Shown piece by piece: positions 35,681-47,833 of a stretch of 64,000 bases of DNA. This DNA is from Pomacea canaliculata (taxonomy: Eukaryota; Mollusca; Gastropoda; Architaenioglossa; Ampullariidae), in contig NC_037596.1 in assembly GCF_003073045.1 (NCBI RefSeq), positions 10,537,950 to 10,601,949 on the forward strand, written 5' to 3'. Numbering within the stretch: position 1 is the first letter of the stretch; every line of letters begins with the position of its first letter. The position numbers were made by a program, and so were the translations under genes. The notes beneath the pieces were generated by a model. It did not search any database. It worked only from the letters and a program-made list of their open reading frames with translations, and had not been told where the DNA came from.

Positions 35681-38439
35681 ACTGGAGCACTGGGGGAGTG
35701 TACTTTCCTCCGGTTTCCGGGTGAAAATATTACAATGCACGCAATTGCTCACCAAGCCAGAACGCATGGAAACCACACAGATGTACTCCAATACTCCCGC
35801 AAACAAACAGAGAAATGATATCTCCTGCACACAATGATCCACGAGAAAATGCAATTAATCCTACCTTCATTCACATATGGAGACTGAAAACTTTAAGGGG
35901 CTATTCTTTCTATGCAGCGCACCTTGCGCAATGTTTTCATGTTTGTGCACTGATGGCAAGAGGGACCTGAAGTAAGATTTGAACAGATAACACATGATTC
36001 TATTTCTTGCAAAGGCCTGACATGCAGGGCGTGACTGTACCCAGTCTGAGTTCTCGAACACAGCAGGTTCATGTTTGCCTCCAAATTATAACCGGAAAAT
36101 ATCGACGAGCTCTGAGGAGAATAATCTACCCAGGTTTACTTAACCAATCCCTCGCCTACATCTGTGTCTTCTTCTCTTTCTCTTTCACCCTATCTTCTTC
36201 CTTGAGTAATATGACTAAAGTAGCCGCAGCCGTTCTAGAAATATTTTTTCTTCAATATTGTCTGACTATATTGCTTATTACCTATACTCCTCTAATGGAT
36301 GACTCCATCTTGCAAACGATTTGTGAGTGGTCTCCTGGGGGAGAAGAGAGCGGCGCTGCTAAGCTTCTTTTACAAGCGAAATTTTGCGTGTGAACATCTT
36401 GAAAACATTGCAGCTGAGTATACCTTCAACTTTCCACCAGCCGTCATTTGAATACATTATTCACAAAGTATAACTTTACAAATTATACACCAAAATTTAA
36501 GCTCATACAGTTTGTACAAAATGTGTTCAAAATTACCTTGACTAGGCAAGAAATAAAGATATATCACACAGATTCTGTGGCTGTTCCACGCAAATACGCC
36601 AACTAGCCTCCTCGAATGTGTGTTCGGAAATGAATTCATTCCCTTCACCCCCTAAGTCGTGCGGTGAATTTTGGTGAGTCATATATTGTCTCGACGTTTG
36701 CTTTTTTCAAGTATGTACACAAGTCATACACACTAGTGCACGCACACACACACGTAAATTTTCAAGATTTAAGATTTACAGGTCATATATATATATGATA
36801 CCCTGGATAATGGAAACTCTATCGTCTCCAAAATGTCAAGCCTCAACCATCTACTGTGAAATGACTGACAACTGCTTCGAGATGAAGTTTGCGGACACCA
36901 TGGTGCACGCATGGCAACTATTGAATGATGAAACTTGAGACAGTCTGAGTTATACAAAACCACTCAACCTTCAAAATGTTAGCCAGGAAAACAGTCCAGC
37001 AACCAGCAAGTCAAAACCTCTGCTCCTTAGACAAGTTACAGGTGTCTGTCAGTCTGTCTATCATGAGCTCCGTAAGATCACCTCCATCCGCCATGTTGTC
37101 TCTACACGTTTGGAACAAACCCGTTCACAAACTGACATTTCCAATACAGTGGAACCTCGGCTAACGACCACAGTCCTTTCTGGAAAATTGTTTGGTACCC
37201 GAAATTTTCGGTATCCGACACACTTACATCCCAGCTAGACAACTCCGCTCCTCGTCTGATGATCGTCTCCTTACTCTTCCTGTCACAACAACAACATATG
37301 GACACAGGATGTTTCGTTATTATTAACAAAATAATGAAACTCTCTCACCCTTTCCATATCCGCCACTCACTTAAAACTGAATCATTCAAATGTGCACTGA
37401 AAACGCACCTTATCCTAGAGCATTGCTCCTAACAGTCCACACAATACTAGTCCTTTTCACATTCCTCTTCTTATTTTTCCGCTAACTGCTACTTTCTTAC
37501 TCGTCTTCCTCTGCAATTTTCAGTTCTTGTTAGCATGCTCCTTATGAGTGAGTATGCGCTTTACAACTCTTTTATTTATTGTTGTTAATAAAAATCACCT
37601 TTGGGCGATACAGTTCTCGTCTGTTGCTAGGTGTCAAAGAGCCTGTCCGCTAGCGAGTGTGACTGAAGCACTCCTTAATGTTACCTGGCATATTCGGTGG
37701 GGGAGAGCGCATGCGTGACGGGTAGATGACATATGTTTTTAAATTTGTACAGGGTATATGAACCGTGAGAGTGAGCGGAGAAGCAGAGATGTAAAACATG
37801 TGGTAGAGAGAATGAGAGAGACATTAGAGAGGTAACATGTGGTAGAGAATGAGAGAAAGTAAGAGTAGCTGCGAAATCACCATCAGGTGTGTGTCGCCAT
37901 CAGCCAGCAGATGTCACTGCGATCAGGGCCCTGGTGCAGACGACCTCTACTGTCCCCTTGTAATTGTAACCGTAAATTATTTTCCCAGTATATAATAAAA
38001 TGATTATCTATTGTCAATATCTACATTTCACTCAGTAACGTAATATAGATGCAAACATAAGGACAGGTGCGCTAGGATCTACGTCACTACTTGAGCATAG
38101 AGTTGTTTACACCTGAGTGGTTTAATGAAGTAAATTTACCTTAAAGGAAAAAAGTTGTTGTACCGCGCTCCATAGAAAAATCCTCAGAGCGAGGAAAGTT
38201 ACCTCAACCTTTCTTTTAAAGAACAGGAACAAATATCCATTGACAAAGGCCGGGTCCCGTTCACATCTGCGTGTTCGGGTACACCTGACCACCCTGTCCT
38301 CCACCTCCTACCTCTCGTCTTGGCTGGGTGCGAGGTGTGTTCGGCAGGTGTTGCTGAGGCATTTAGCATCACATTTTTATCTTTCATCGTAACATCTGGT
38401 AACACCGTTTTTAAACAGTTTTTTCGCACCTACCCGTCG

Positions 38440-39247
38440 GGCGGTTACCATAGTGATAATTAAGTCGCACAGGCAGGGGTCCTCTCTCCGAGAGACTGCG
38501 ACAGCTGCCAGGCTTGAATGTTTGATCAAAGTCACATCAGGAGTAGAGTGGTTTCGTCTGCCTTCTGTTCTTGTGTTGGCTTCTTTTTCGTTTGTTTTTG
38601 TTTTCTTTTCTTTACTCTATATGTTTTTTTCTTTAGTTTTACTTTTCGTTTACTTGCAGGCGCTTCGCATACAAAAAGACAATGCTCAATATACCATGTT
38701 TAGGTTTGCCATACACAGTTTTTTTTTCACACCCACACACACGTTTGCACACTTCGAGGGAAAAAATATTTATTTATGAGAGGTAGAAGAAATGTTCTAG
38801 AAACAGATGGCCACTCACCTGCCGGATATAACTTTCATCTAAACACAGTAGCTAAAATACATTACACAGTTCGGCACACAGCTCCACGCCCTTTCATGTA
38901 GAAAATAGGATGTAGAATACCAGCTGATAATTTTGAAATCTCCATCTTGCGTGCGATCGACAATATGACTACGCACGGTTTGTTAGGGATGTTATACTGT
39001 TCGGGTGGAGCGGGCTTATTATCTCCCTTGCAATGATAGAAAGACGGGGTTGTGTCCCTTGTAGCTGCTAATGTCCAGGCCAGACTAACGTTTGTACGAT
39101 GGAGAAGATGAGTGGTGGCAAAACAAACATTTCTGAGGCGAAAGTCGACAGAAGGAGTAATTGTTTCTCTTTGTACTTTTCAACTATTGTGTATAGTATT
39201 TTACTGGATATATATCAGGAACCAGAGTGGGGAAGTTGTGTGTATAT
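38440..39247 (+). repeat. local ~0.8-kb duplication, unit 1
   Basis: Starts GGTTACCATAGTGATAATTA and matches 41085-42122 in the same orientation with clear divergence and indels. Shared landmarks are CATCAGGAGTAGAGTGG, AATGCTCAATATAC, TTTAGGTTTGCCATA, ACTGCCGGA/CTGCCGGATATAA, CTAACGTTTGTA and an ATGGnGAAGATGAG start-like motif (39099). It may be the duplicated 5' region of a gene. The left contig ends within its first ~40 bases. Confidence 0.75.
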
Positions 39248-39469
39248 ATGTGCTTGTTATTCTGGTGTCTACTAACCCGACAACTTCAAAGCTTTTTATG
39301 GATTTTATATAACAGGGCATAACTGGTAAAATGATGAGATTTTATATTCATTTTGGTTTTTCCACCTGTTTCATGCTTAACTGATAATACTAAACAAAAT
39401 AATTCCAACAAGTCTCGTCAATGCTTGTCGATGTCAGTTCAAACTTCATAACCCGCTTGTGGTAGTTTC

Positions 39470-39800
39470 TCTTCTAATTTAAAGCAGCATGTAAAATGTC
39501 AAGTTTGGGTCTGACGCCGACTAATCCGGGATAAACACAGAGAAGACACGGCGCATTTTGTGCGGGGAACCGATCTATAAACATCATCATCGACCATAAA
39601 GCACATTTACCTGCCGGCAGCAAGGTATCGCCCGACGCTAAAATTAGCCACGTGTCATGCCCGTCAGTGACAATCTCTGGAAGCAGAGGACAGCAGAGCT
39701 AGAGCTACTAACAAAAAACCTATACAGTAAAATATATGAAACGAAGTTCAAGCATTGTTGTTTTGTTGACAGACGCGAGAAGACGGGCATTAGGCATTGA
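39470..39800 (-). pseudogene. inverted, diverged partner of the exon at 55664-55729
   Basis: Read on minus, this segment matches 55590-55840: CTTCCAG acceptor, an exon of about 65 bases with ACGTGG.TAATTTTAGCGTC, then the donor CAG|GTAAAT, a following TTTATGGTCGA and a GTGTCTT stretch. It has one base fewer inside the exon (39640s), so the frame that is open at 55664 is closed here. It is probably a decayed paralogue. Confidence 0.55.
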
Positions 39801-39888
39801 AAGTAGCAGGGGGTTATTTTAGTCTACACGCGCTACCAACACTCTTGTCTGTGAGTTTGTTCTACTTCGGTAAGTCCTTGCTTGCACT

Positions 39889-40050
39889 TTGCCCTGTATA
39901 CCTTCTTCACAAAGAAATAAACTGCTGGTGTTTAGAACTAGGAAACGGGACCACGGCACCCCTCTACTTCGTTTTCTGCACTGGCTTCCCATCAGTTCTG
40001 GGATCCAGGACAAACTGTCCGTGCTGTGTTTTAATGTCTTTCTTCTTCTA
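39889..40050 (+). mobile_element. 3' fragment of a CR1/Jockey-like LINE
   Basis: The frame at 39889 reads RDHGTPLLRFLHWLPIS followed by KLSVLCFN, matching the well-known C-terminal stretch of non-LTR reverse transcriptases (HITPLLRSLHWLPI, KLSLLCFN). Only the tail is present, followed by a TTG/TTA microsatellite. It is truncated at both sides. Confidence 0.65.
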
Positions 40051-40128
40051 TTATTATTATTGTTTTTGTTGTTTTTGTTGTTATTGTTGTTATTGTTGTT
40101 ATTGTTGTTATTGTTGTTATTGTTGTTA
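40047..40128. repeat. (TTATTG)n-type microsatellite
   Basis: Repeats of TTATTGTTG and TTTTTGTTG following the LINE tail. Confidence 0.95.
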
Positions 40129-41084
40129 TGTGTCGTTTGAGGAAACTATTATATTTACTGCCAAAACTATAGCATCTTTTATCATGATGAGAATGAGGAA
40201 GAGGTGGAGGAGGAGGAATAGGAGGATGCAGCATGGTATGTTACGTTTGTGGTGAAAACTATTTCATACTTCAATATTAATACAACGCAGCGATATAAAG
40301 CAAGAAAAGCGAAAGTATATAAACAAATAAAACCTTGTTTGGTCGACCCGCCGATCAACCGTCCGTCCAGTCGGCCTGTGAAGCGCAGGCAAGGCCAGGA
40401 TCCAGATGTCCACCGCCGCCAAGCAACATGCAGTGCAGCCTGCAAGGAGTCGACACCATCAGTAGGACTGCACGTAAAAGAAATCAATTTGTGAACACTT
40501 TGATAACATCAACTCGCTCCCCACCTGTACATCTCAGCAATATCCTTCCCATGCGCCATCTGCAGGCTGTGCACCAACAGTCCCCGCCCTCCTCTTCCTT
40601 CAGGACCAGTGCTTACCTTCATTTACCTTTCCACGGGGGGAAAAAAAATCCATGAATATATTCAACTCACGCCGGTTGCTTGGTATGAAAGAAGCTTTTG
40701 ACATCTAAAAAAATAGTTTAGTCCCAAAGCAGAGCACGCCATTTTGAAACAGAAACATGGGTGTCCTGTCTGTTTGGTCTGTGTGATTGTGAAGACGATT
40801 GTGAAATCACGATTGCAATAACTTTGCTGTAGGTGAAGACATAGCTGATAAAAATGACAGCTACTGCAGACAATTTCGAGTATCTACAGTTTTCTGTTGC
40901 ATACATAATAAATAACAGAGCAGAAAATCCTTTACATCCCGTGGAGATTGATATCGGCACCATGATGCACCACAATCATCACCACCAAATTTGAGCCTGT
41001 CACCAAGGTTACGACATAAACATGCGTAGTCAGGCACTGAGCATTTTAGACAATGGCAGTAAAGTCTACACCTCCTCCTCCAGG
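40129..41084. other. stretch without a recognised gene
   Basis: A moderately GC-rich block at 40330-40470 has open frames on both strands (40335-40655 +, 40182-40487 -), but no splice structure or family could be assigned. Confidence 0.4.
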
Positions 41085-42122
41085 GGGTTACCATAGTGAT
41101 GATTAATTAATTGACACAGGCAGGGGACCTCACTCCCAGCGACTGCGCCAGCTGACAGGCTTGAACTATTGATCACCAGTTACATCAGGAGTAGAGTGGC
41201 TTCCTCCGCCTTCTGTTCTTGTGTTGGTTTCTTTGTTTTCCTCTTTCATTTGTTTGAACTGTTCATTTTCTGTCAAACGGTTGGCATATATATATATAGA
41301 TAATGCTCAATATACAATGTTTAGGTTTGCCATAGATAACATTTTTTCTCATTCTCAAACATACGCACACCACACACTCAAATTCTCTCTCTTGCATAAC
41401 ACACACACACAGAGGAGATAGAAGGGGAGAGATACATTTAAACACACTTAAAGATGTCAAAACATTTATTTATGGGGGTAGAAGACATTTTCTAGGAACA
41501 CGCGACAGCATCAACCTTACTGCCGGACATAATTTTAATAGATGCACAGAAGCTAACTCAAGAGCTAACATCTATCACAGGGTTCATTAAGGTTAGTTCA
41601 TCAACGGCACACAACCCCACACTCATTCATCAATGTTCAATCTGCTCAGCTCACCTCTGGTCAATGGGCTCGTACCTGTAGTCAAGAACTTAATGATGCC
41701 TGAGGCATGTTATTCTCCTTCTGTCACTGGCGAACAGAATTAAACTTGTACCCCATAATATTATAGTACCACATGAACAGTTCACGTGACATTTCAGAAC
41801 GACCTTTTAGCATGTTTTACGCATACTGCATCTTGAGTGCGGTCGACAGTTATGGCTATACAAGGCTACAAATCTTCGAATCAGACGGGATTATTACCTC
41901 CCTTTCAAGGATAGCAAGACGCGTTTATGTCCCTTGCATCTGCAAAGTTCAGGCCGGCCTAACGTTTGTAATATGGCGAAGATGAGAGGTGTCAAAGCAG
42001 AGAGGAAAGTGGCCAGACTGAAGGAGTAATTGTTGCTCATTGTATTTTTACGAATATTGTGTGTGGTGTCTATATTTTTATAGCTACTAGGAACCAGACT
42101 GATGAGGTTTTGTGTAAATGTA
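41085..42122 (+). repeat. local duplication, unit 2
   Basis: Diverged partner of 38440-39247, longer because of insertions near 41340-41460 (CA-rich) and 41540-41820. It ends near AGGAACCAGACTGATGAGG. A start-like ATGGCGAAGATGAGAGGTG lies at 41973. Confidence 0.75.
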
Positions 42123-42302
42123 TCAAATTGACGATAATTGCAAATGAAAAATAAAAGAATGAAGAAAAAACTAATTATTGAATAGAGAATAGAGTAATGG
42201 AATTTTTTTTCTAATTACAGTGAAGAGGCAGATAGACCGACGGGACAAAGACCAGATGGACTAAAAAATAAACAAATAAAAATAGAAAGGAGAGGCTTAT
42301 CT

Positions 42303-42593
42303 ATGTATCCTTTAGAATGGGTATCATTGTTTGCAATACCATTGTTTTTCCTAACTCTCGCGTTGACTGATGCGCAAAGATTCGAGTTATATGTGGCAAG
42401 AGTGCGAACACAATGCAACCATTCCCGTGTCAGTCATCAGATTCTTGTCGCAGTTATTTGCCTCTTCGTGCTCTTCGGAATAATTCATCATTCTGCCTCC
42501 TTGGAAGGCGAACATGTTTACAACACTCAAGCCAGCTGCTGCTTCTGTCCCATCGACCCAAAGGGGGTCACAGCCGTTACAACTTTCCCGTGA
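42303..42593 (+). CDS. open frame with two hydrophobic segments, doubtful
   Basis: A 96-residue frame with a signal-peptide-like N-terminus (WVSLFAIPLFFLTLALTDA) and a second hydrophobic segment (ILVAVICLFVLFGII). The opposite strand is also open here (42635-42387). No homology was recognised and there is no promoter or splice support. Reported as possible only. Confidence 0.15.
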   Translation: MYPLEWVSLFAIPLFFLTLALTDAQRFELYVARVRTQCNHSRVSHQILVAVICLFVLFGIIHHSASLEGEHVYNTQASCCFCPIDPKGVTAVTTFP

Positions 42594-42599
42594 AAGTAG

Positions 42600-43264
42600 T
42601 CCTGTCTTTTTCAGTGTAAGTCTGGGTGGTTCCATGTAGTTTATTTCAGAGGTTATATTTCTTTATTCATCGACATTGTGACCTTTTTAATGCGCACGGT
42701 GTTTGATGAGCTCTCACGATACTTACCGCCGTCTGTCCCTCTTCGGTTCACAGGTCAACGGTTTTCGCAATACGATATACTTTAAATTTCAAATGTTAGT
42801 TTACTTTTAGTGTTTATTTATTTATTGCTTTAGAAATACATTTTATTCAATGAGCAGATTGGGTTTGACGATGTACGTGGGAGGTATGGTCTACTGACTG
42901 GAGGAAGTGGTTAATATTATGTGTCTATGTGTCCCTCTGTGTGTGTGTGTGTCAGCTCGTTATCTCACCAACCTATTGGAATGGTTTTTTCACAGAGTTA
43001 TAACTAGACTATATGTCTCTTTATATCTTGCCTCGGTCAACATTCGTGTTGCGCAGATGGTGGCAAAATAATGAGTTAATATTGAAAGCTGTGGCGCTAT
43101 ACGATGAATGATGTCAGACATTATTGTAATTCTCTTATCTAGTCTTATGAAATCGCTGTTAGCATCACTGATCTGAAGATTAGTGTATTTAATTATTGTA
43201 TGTAATTATGAGGCGTATATATCTAAGGCTTTGGACATTTTTATTTAGTGGATTGTCATATTGG
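42600..43264. other. stretch without a recognised gene
   Basis: AT-rich with a short (TG)n at 42941-42952. Nothing coding was seen. Confidence 0.5.
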
Positions 43265-45133
43265 CAGTGGCGTAGGAACCAGGGGGGCAGCGGGGGCAGC
43301 CGCCCCCCCAAGGAAAATACAGGGGGGGCAGGAATATCCTTTTGCCCCCCCAATATTTGAGACGTAATTCTCACAAAGAGCCAAGAACTAAGAAAGGTAG
43401 GGGAACGTAGAGAGGAGACGGTCATCACCGTCACAAAAGCGGGCCCTGAGGCAAGTGGAGGCTCTAACACCTCTGACGATCAGATCGGGGACAGTCCGTT
43501 GGTATTGTTTGCCATGCTAATTGCAGGCTGTGTTGAAGCCTGAGCGAAGAAAGCAGCCGGACAGTACATCGGTACATCGAGTGTGGTCTCCCTCCCCCCT
43601 CCCCCATAATGCGACGCCTTTTCTTTGGCGGTTTTCCTTTGACCAACATAAAACATTCCCCATCCACTCGCTGTCACCCTAAAATTATCTGCTATCGCTT
43701 ACAACCAAAAGGGGCCGCACTGGCCATGGGGAACACAGAAAGCCAGTAACGAATTGTTGCATACCAATACCCCAGTCTTGCCAATCAGACAGGAACCCTT
43801 ACACTTTGTGAAAAGCTAGCGAAACACGAGGACTTCCATCTTACTAGACACCAACGGTTTAGTGCGAATTGACGGCTTTGACTTCACATAAGTAAGGCAA
43901 AGACTCTGAGTCCCTATATTGGTAGTTTTGTTTAGAGACAGAGAGACTGGTATTATTGCTATCTACGACTCAGGGGGAAGTGCATAAGTAACATTTCTAA
44001 AACTACACAAGGGCACTCTTTTATCATCAACGACTGTGGCTGGTACTCAACATAAGTTATCTGTGTTATACTGTTTGGTTTGTATATATGTGTCCGTGTT
44101 TTGGTAGATGGCCATAGAACGTGTCGCATCGCTGGCTCAGCACCGTCGGGTAGCGGAGCGAGGAAGGGCTGGTCCTGCGGCCATTCCCACCTAGTTTCGT
44201 CCCCTGGCCACGGTGGTCTGGCCAGTTTATGGTCCTTAATTATAGGGTAGCCTTGCGTCCCTTCCTCTCTGGTCTCTTTGATTCTCTTTGGGGTGGATGG
44301 GGCTATTTTCCCAGGGTGTGCGGACACCAAGTTCAGGTATAGGGCTGTGTCTCTTAGTAACGTGGATTATCTCGCGGACGCTGGTCCCTGTGGGTAGGGA
44401 AAGGTTCTGGAGGTTTCTCGAAGCCTATAGAAACCTGCCACACAGGACTGGGAGGACTGCGGGGCGGAAGAGGAGTTTTTGCGGTGGTGGAGAGGCCTGT
44501 GCCCGTCTCTGGGAGTAGTCGGGGGTTTGCCACGTGCTGTGTACTGTCGCTGGAACTGGCGTACGTGGTGTCTAGAAGAGGGTTCCAGCAACCAGCGTAT
44601 TTTCCCCGCGTTTGTTGTGAGATAGAACAAAGCGTGTCACGAGCCGTTGGGTGAGTAGGCTTAATTAATCTTTACCTTTGTTTTTCCACGCAGTTTTTCT
44701 GCCTTAAAACAAACAAAAACATACCTGAGAAGTTCCATGACACAAACGCGCTTGAATAACTGTCTCATTATGCATGTATTTAAAGAGAGGGTTGATCTGC
44801 AATGGAGTTCATTAATAGAAATCACAGAAGACGCAGTTTTTTGGAACACTGACTTGCCAACCTTGATTAATATGATTTATATGATTATAACGTTTATCAC
44901 ATTTCTTGTGAATGCTTTAGCCGGGGAGTCATTCTTTAATTTGTTTTTTCTTATTTAATGCTGCTTTGCCTTTTAACAATAAAGCAGCGTGTTGTGATGC
45001 TACCACTGTGTACGTGCGTGCGTGCAGTACCCCCCCCCCCCCATCCTTTTTTACGTAATGTGCGATTGCGAACGCCGTTCACTGTCAGCAGGGAGTTTGC
45101 CCCCCCAACGCCGAACATCTTCATACGCCACTG
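43265..45133. mobile_element. 1.87-kb TIR DNA transposon, hAT-like, non-autonomous
   Basis: The left end CAGTGGCGTAGGAACC and the reverse complement of the right end CAGTGGCGTATGAAG agree at 13 of the first 14 bases, both followed by G-runs then C-runs (GGGGGGCAG ... CCGCCCCCCC; CCCCCCCAACGCC). Such ends are common in hAT-type elements. ATTGG flanks both ends (43260-43264, 45134-45138) as a possible 5-bp target duplication; hAT elements normally make 8 bp, so superfamily assignment is tentative. No transposase was recognised inside, so it would depend on a partner. A GC-rich internal block occupies about 44090-44640. Confidence 0.6.
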
Positions 45134-47411
45134 ATTGGTGTAATTATTATATGTAATTGTTATACCTGCTTCATAACGAAGAACTGGGTAGATCAGTACT
45201 CAGTTAATTATGATAATGGTGGTGTATACCTATTGCATGATTTTTGTTAGATAATTATGTATGCATAGACTATAGTTGATAATATAATTATTCTATTTAC
45301 TTCTTACTTATACTTAAGTACTGGGTAAGTCACTAGTCAGTAGATTAATCATATTAATGACAATACTGAGATATCATGTGACAGTCTTTGGAATTATTAA
45401 TTACTTTTATAACACTTTAATACAGAAGAAAGTAAGATTGCTGTAGTCTAGGGACTAATGATGCAGGTGAGGGTTGCACTATACAAGTGTTGGCCGTCCC
45501 TTGAGTTACATCCCTTGTATAATAAATATCCTTTCATTCTCAGCTAATAAAAGCTATTCCTGTAAGTCTTTGTGTTTTTCTGAATGCTGGGCAGAATTGT
45601 AACGGGAAGAACATATGTTTCTTTGACACGGAATGGTAGGCCAAGGGATCTAAAGAAAAAATATTAATATAAGGGATGGAGGGCGGAAAAGGCTCTTAAT
45701 TAACAGCAACAGGTGTGAGACCTTGGTCAACAGAGGTTGTTAGGGACATGCGTACACACTTAGGTTACTATAGGTCGTTAGGAACACGTTGTTTATTCTA
45801 GATACTATATACTTCGCCAAGATTCCTACAAAGGCATATCTGAACGGGGTTAAACCTGTATACTTTTTACTCTGAATGACGAAAGGAATAAAGGTACAAA
45901 TTAAAGATATAAATATATAAGATACATTTTAAAAAAAGGGAACAAAAAAAAAATGCAGAAAGAATCAACAACATAAAAAATAACATGAACAGAAAAATTA
46001 TATGATAGGAGAAAGACACAAAGAAAGAGACAAAGAAAGAATATAACAAACAACGAAGGAAAATATAGTGTAAGAATTAAAGAACAAGTAAAAATAAATA
46101 ACATAAGATACGAAATGTGTTGTGTTGCTAATACGGACGCATCGCACAAGACAACTTGGGTGAATTCATCCTCACCGGGAAATAAAGAACTGTATGAAAA
46201 CGATAAGAGCCTTGCTGCTCAACTGTTTCCCTTTTATGACATAATATATTTAGACAGGATTGTGATATGTGGTGTTTACCATACTTTCTTTGGATGTAAT
46301 TTGAAGAAAATAAAAGTGTTTCCATGAGAGAAGGTATTCCTCGATTTGACTTTTAATTTAAAATCGAGGTTTTACTCTGTAAGGAATAGTGAAGTCTATT
46401 CAATGACATAATAATATAATAAATAAAAATAATATAAGAAAGAAGCAAAAGAAATAATATTTATTTTGGTTCTGTAATCAGTCAATTGCACCAACAATCA
46501 TGTTTACAAGCATTAAACACCGACAACTGAAAAAAACCCACCGACATCGTGACGTAACCAAGTCATGCAGCCTTGACCCCGTCCGCGCATGTGCAGCCCA
46601 GCGTTTCCTCTCGCCATGATCTCGAGAAATGAATCATGCAGATTATGTACAGGATAACATTTAAAACACTTGCTTACATTCCATATCCTCCACAAGACAA
46701 AGGGATACTGTAGCTAGATGTCTTTTTTCCACGCTGGAAGGGCCACGTGTAAAATTCTGTTGTCAGTAATTAATTAAATGTTTGTGTCTTGTGTGTGATG
46801 ACCGTCGTGAGTTGCTAATTTTATTTCTTCCCTTTTGGTCACCGCTACTTGTCATACTTATAGGAATGTGACAGCTAATTACTGTGACTTGTCATGATTG
46901 ATTCCCGAAATAATTTGTGCGTGGTGTAATAATACAACTTGCTTGAGCCACAACACAGCCATCTTACTACACTTAACATCATATAAACCAGCATCGCACA
47001 TGAACATACTGACATCCACCTCCTAAGTTTTGAAATCAAAGATCTAATGCAGTCCAAGAAAGCAAAAAAAAAAAAGAGTTTATAAAAATACGAAAATAAA
47101 TTGGCAAGTCATTCAATTTACTGAGCTTATCTATTTATGAGTACCAATATGGCGGCTTCACACTGAACCACAGTCTGTCCATAAGTTTCAGAACAATGCT
47201 TGTCACACTTATTGCATTTGTAATCTCAGCGTTTAAGACAATGTTGCTAGTGTGGAACAATATCTTAGCCAAATAAAGGTGTTGGAAGAGAAATACACTT
47301 CCGTTCTCCTCTATCATTTGATTTGAGGCACTTGAAACCTTTGTGGTGAGTGTTTTTACCTTTATTTGTCTGTATTTAATTAGAATTCTGTCCTGAAATC
47401 CGATTTATTCT
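45134..47411. other. stretch without a recognised gene
   Basis: Very AT-rich. It contains TAATTAT-rich internal repeats at 45139-45370 and an A-rich tract at 45895-46080 that gives Phe/Ile-rich frames on minus. The part at 46880-47190 resembles 57100-57380. Confidence 0.5.
47404..47409 (-). terminator. polyA signal of the profilin-like gene
   Basis: AATAAA on minus begins only two bases after the stop codon TAA (47414-47412), implying an extremely short 3' UTR if it is used. Confidence 0.55.
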
Positions 47412-47833
47412 TTATCCTTTTCTATTTCTGTCCACACTGTTTTCATCTCGTGCAGACAGGAACCAGGTGTGTCGACGTGCGAGGCCCACCACGATGTACT
47501 TCCGAGTCAGGTGGGCCACGAGGACGGTGAGGTGAGACCTGCCCAGGATTGTCTCCTTCTCATCGCAAGGGAAGCACATGAACTCCTCCTCAAAGAGCCG
47601 CAGCTTCCACATCTCAGTGCGTCTGGCTGACCTTAGTGCCCTCAGTAAGGACATCCCTTCGTCTGGCAACACCCTCCAGCCGGCCATGATAACCAGACTG
47701 TTGCCTTGGTGATCCAAAATGGCCGCGCGGTTGATTTTCTTCCTCCTGATGACGGTGTCGAAGGCCTCCACGAAGCTGGCATTTTCCACGGAGGACATAA
47801 TCAATAGTGATTTTTCCTTCTCGGTGTCAGAAT
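47412..47833 (-). CDS. profilin-like protein, single coding exon
   Basis: The frame from ATG at 47798 encodes 128 residues, the usual profilin length (about 125-140). Profilin-type order is visible: N-terminal helix (ASFVEAFDTVI), strand INRAAILDHQGNSLV, helix with LPDEGMSLLRALR, then KLRLFEEEFMCFPCDEKETI (profilin GGxKYxxxxADDxxIYG region), a strand TVLVAHL and KYIVVGLARRHT (profilin KTxxxxIVGxY). Profilins bind actin, poly-proline and phosphoinositides in the cytosol; this one is divergent, like profilin-3/4, so actin binding is uncertain. An acceptor (TATTTCAG) sits at 47833, so either a 5' UTR intron precedes the ATG or the protein continues upstream through DSDTEKEKSLLI. The C-terminal extension after RRHT is charged. 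Conventional animal profilins have introns in the coding part; none is needed here. Confidence 0.7.

Larger units (their letters stand above)
19294..38482 (+). repeat. right copy of the falsely duplicated locus
   Basis: Matches 557-19193 end to end. The first ~8.5 kb (19294 to about 27900) has frequent single-base insertions and deletions that break exons. From about 28000 to 33100 differences are mainly substitutions and microsatellite lengths. Beyond about 38482 the sequence is single-copy or belongs to a different local repeat. Confidence 0.93.
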
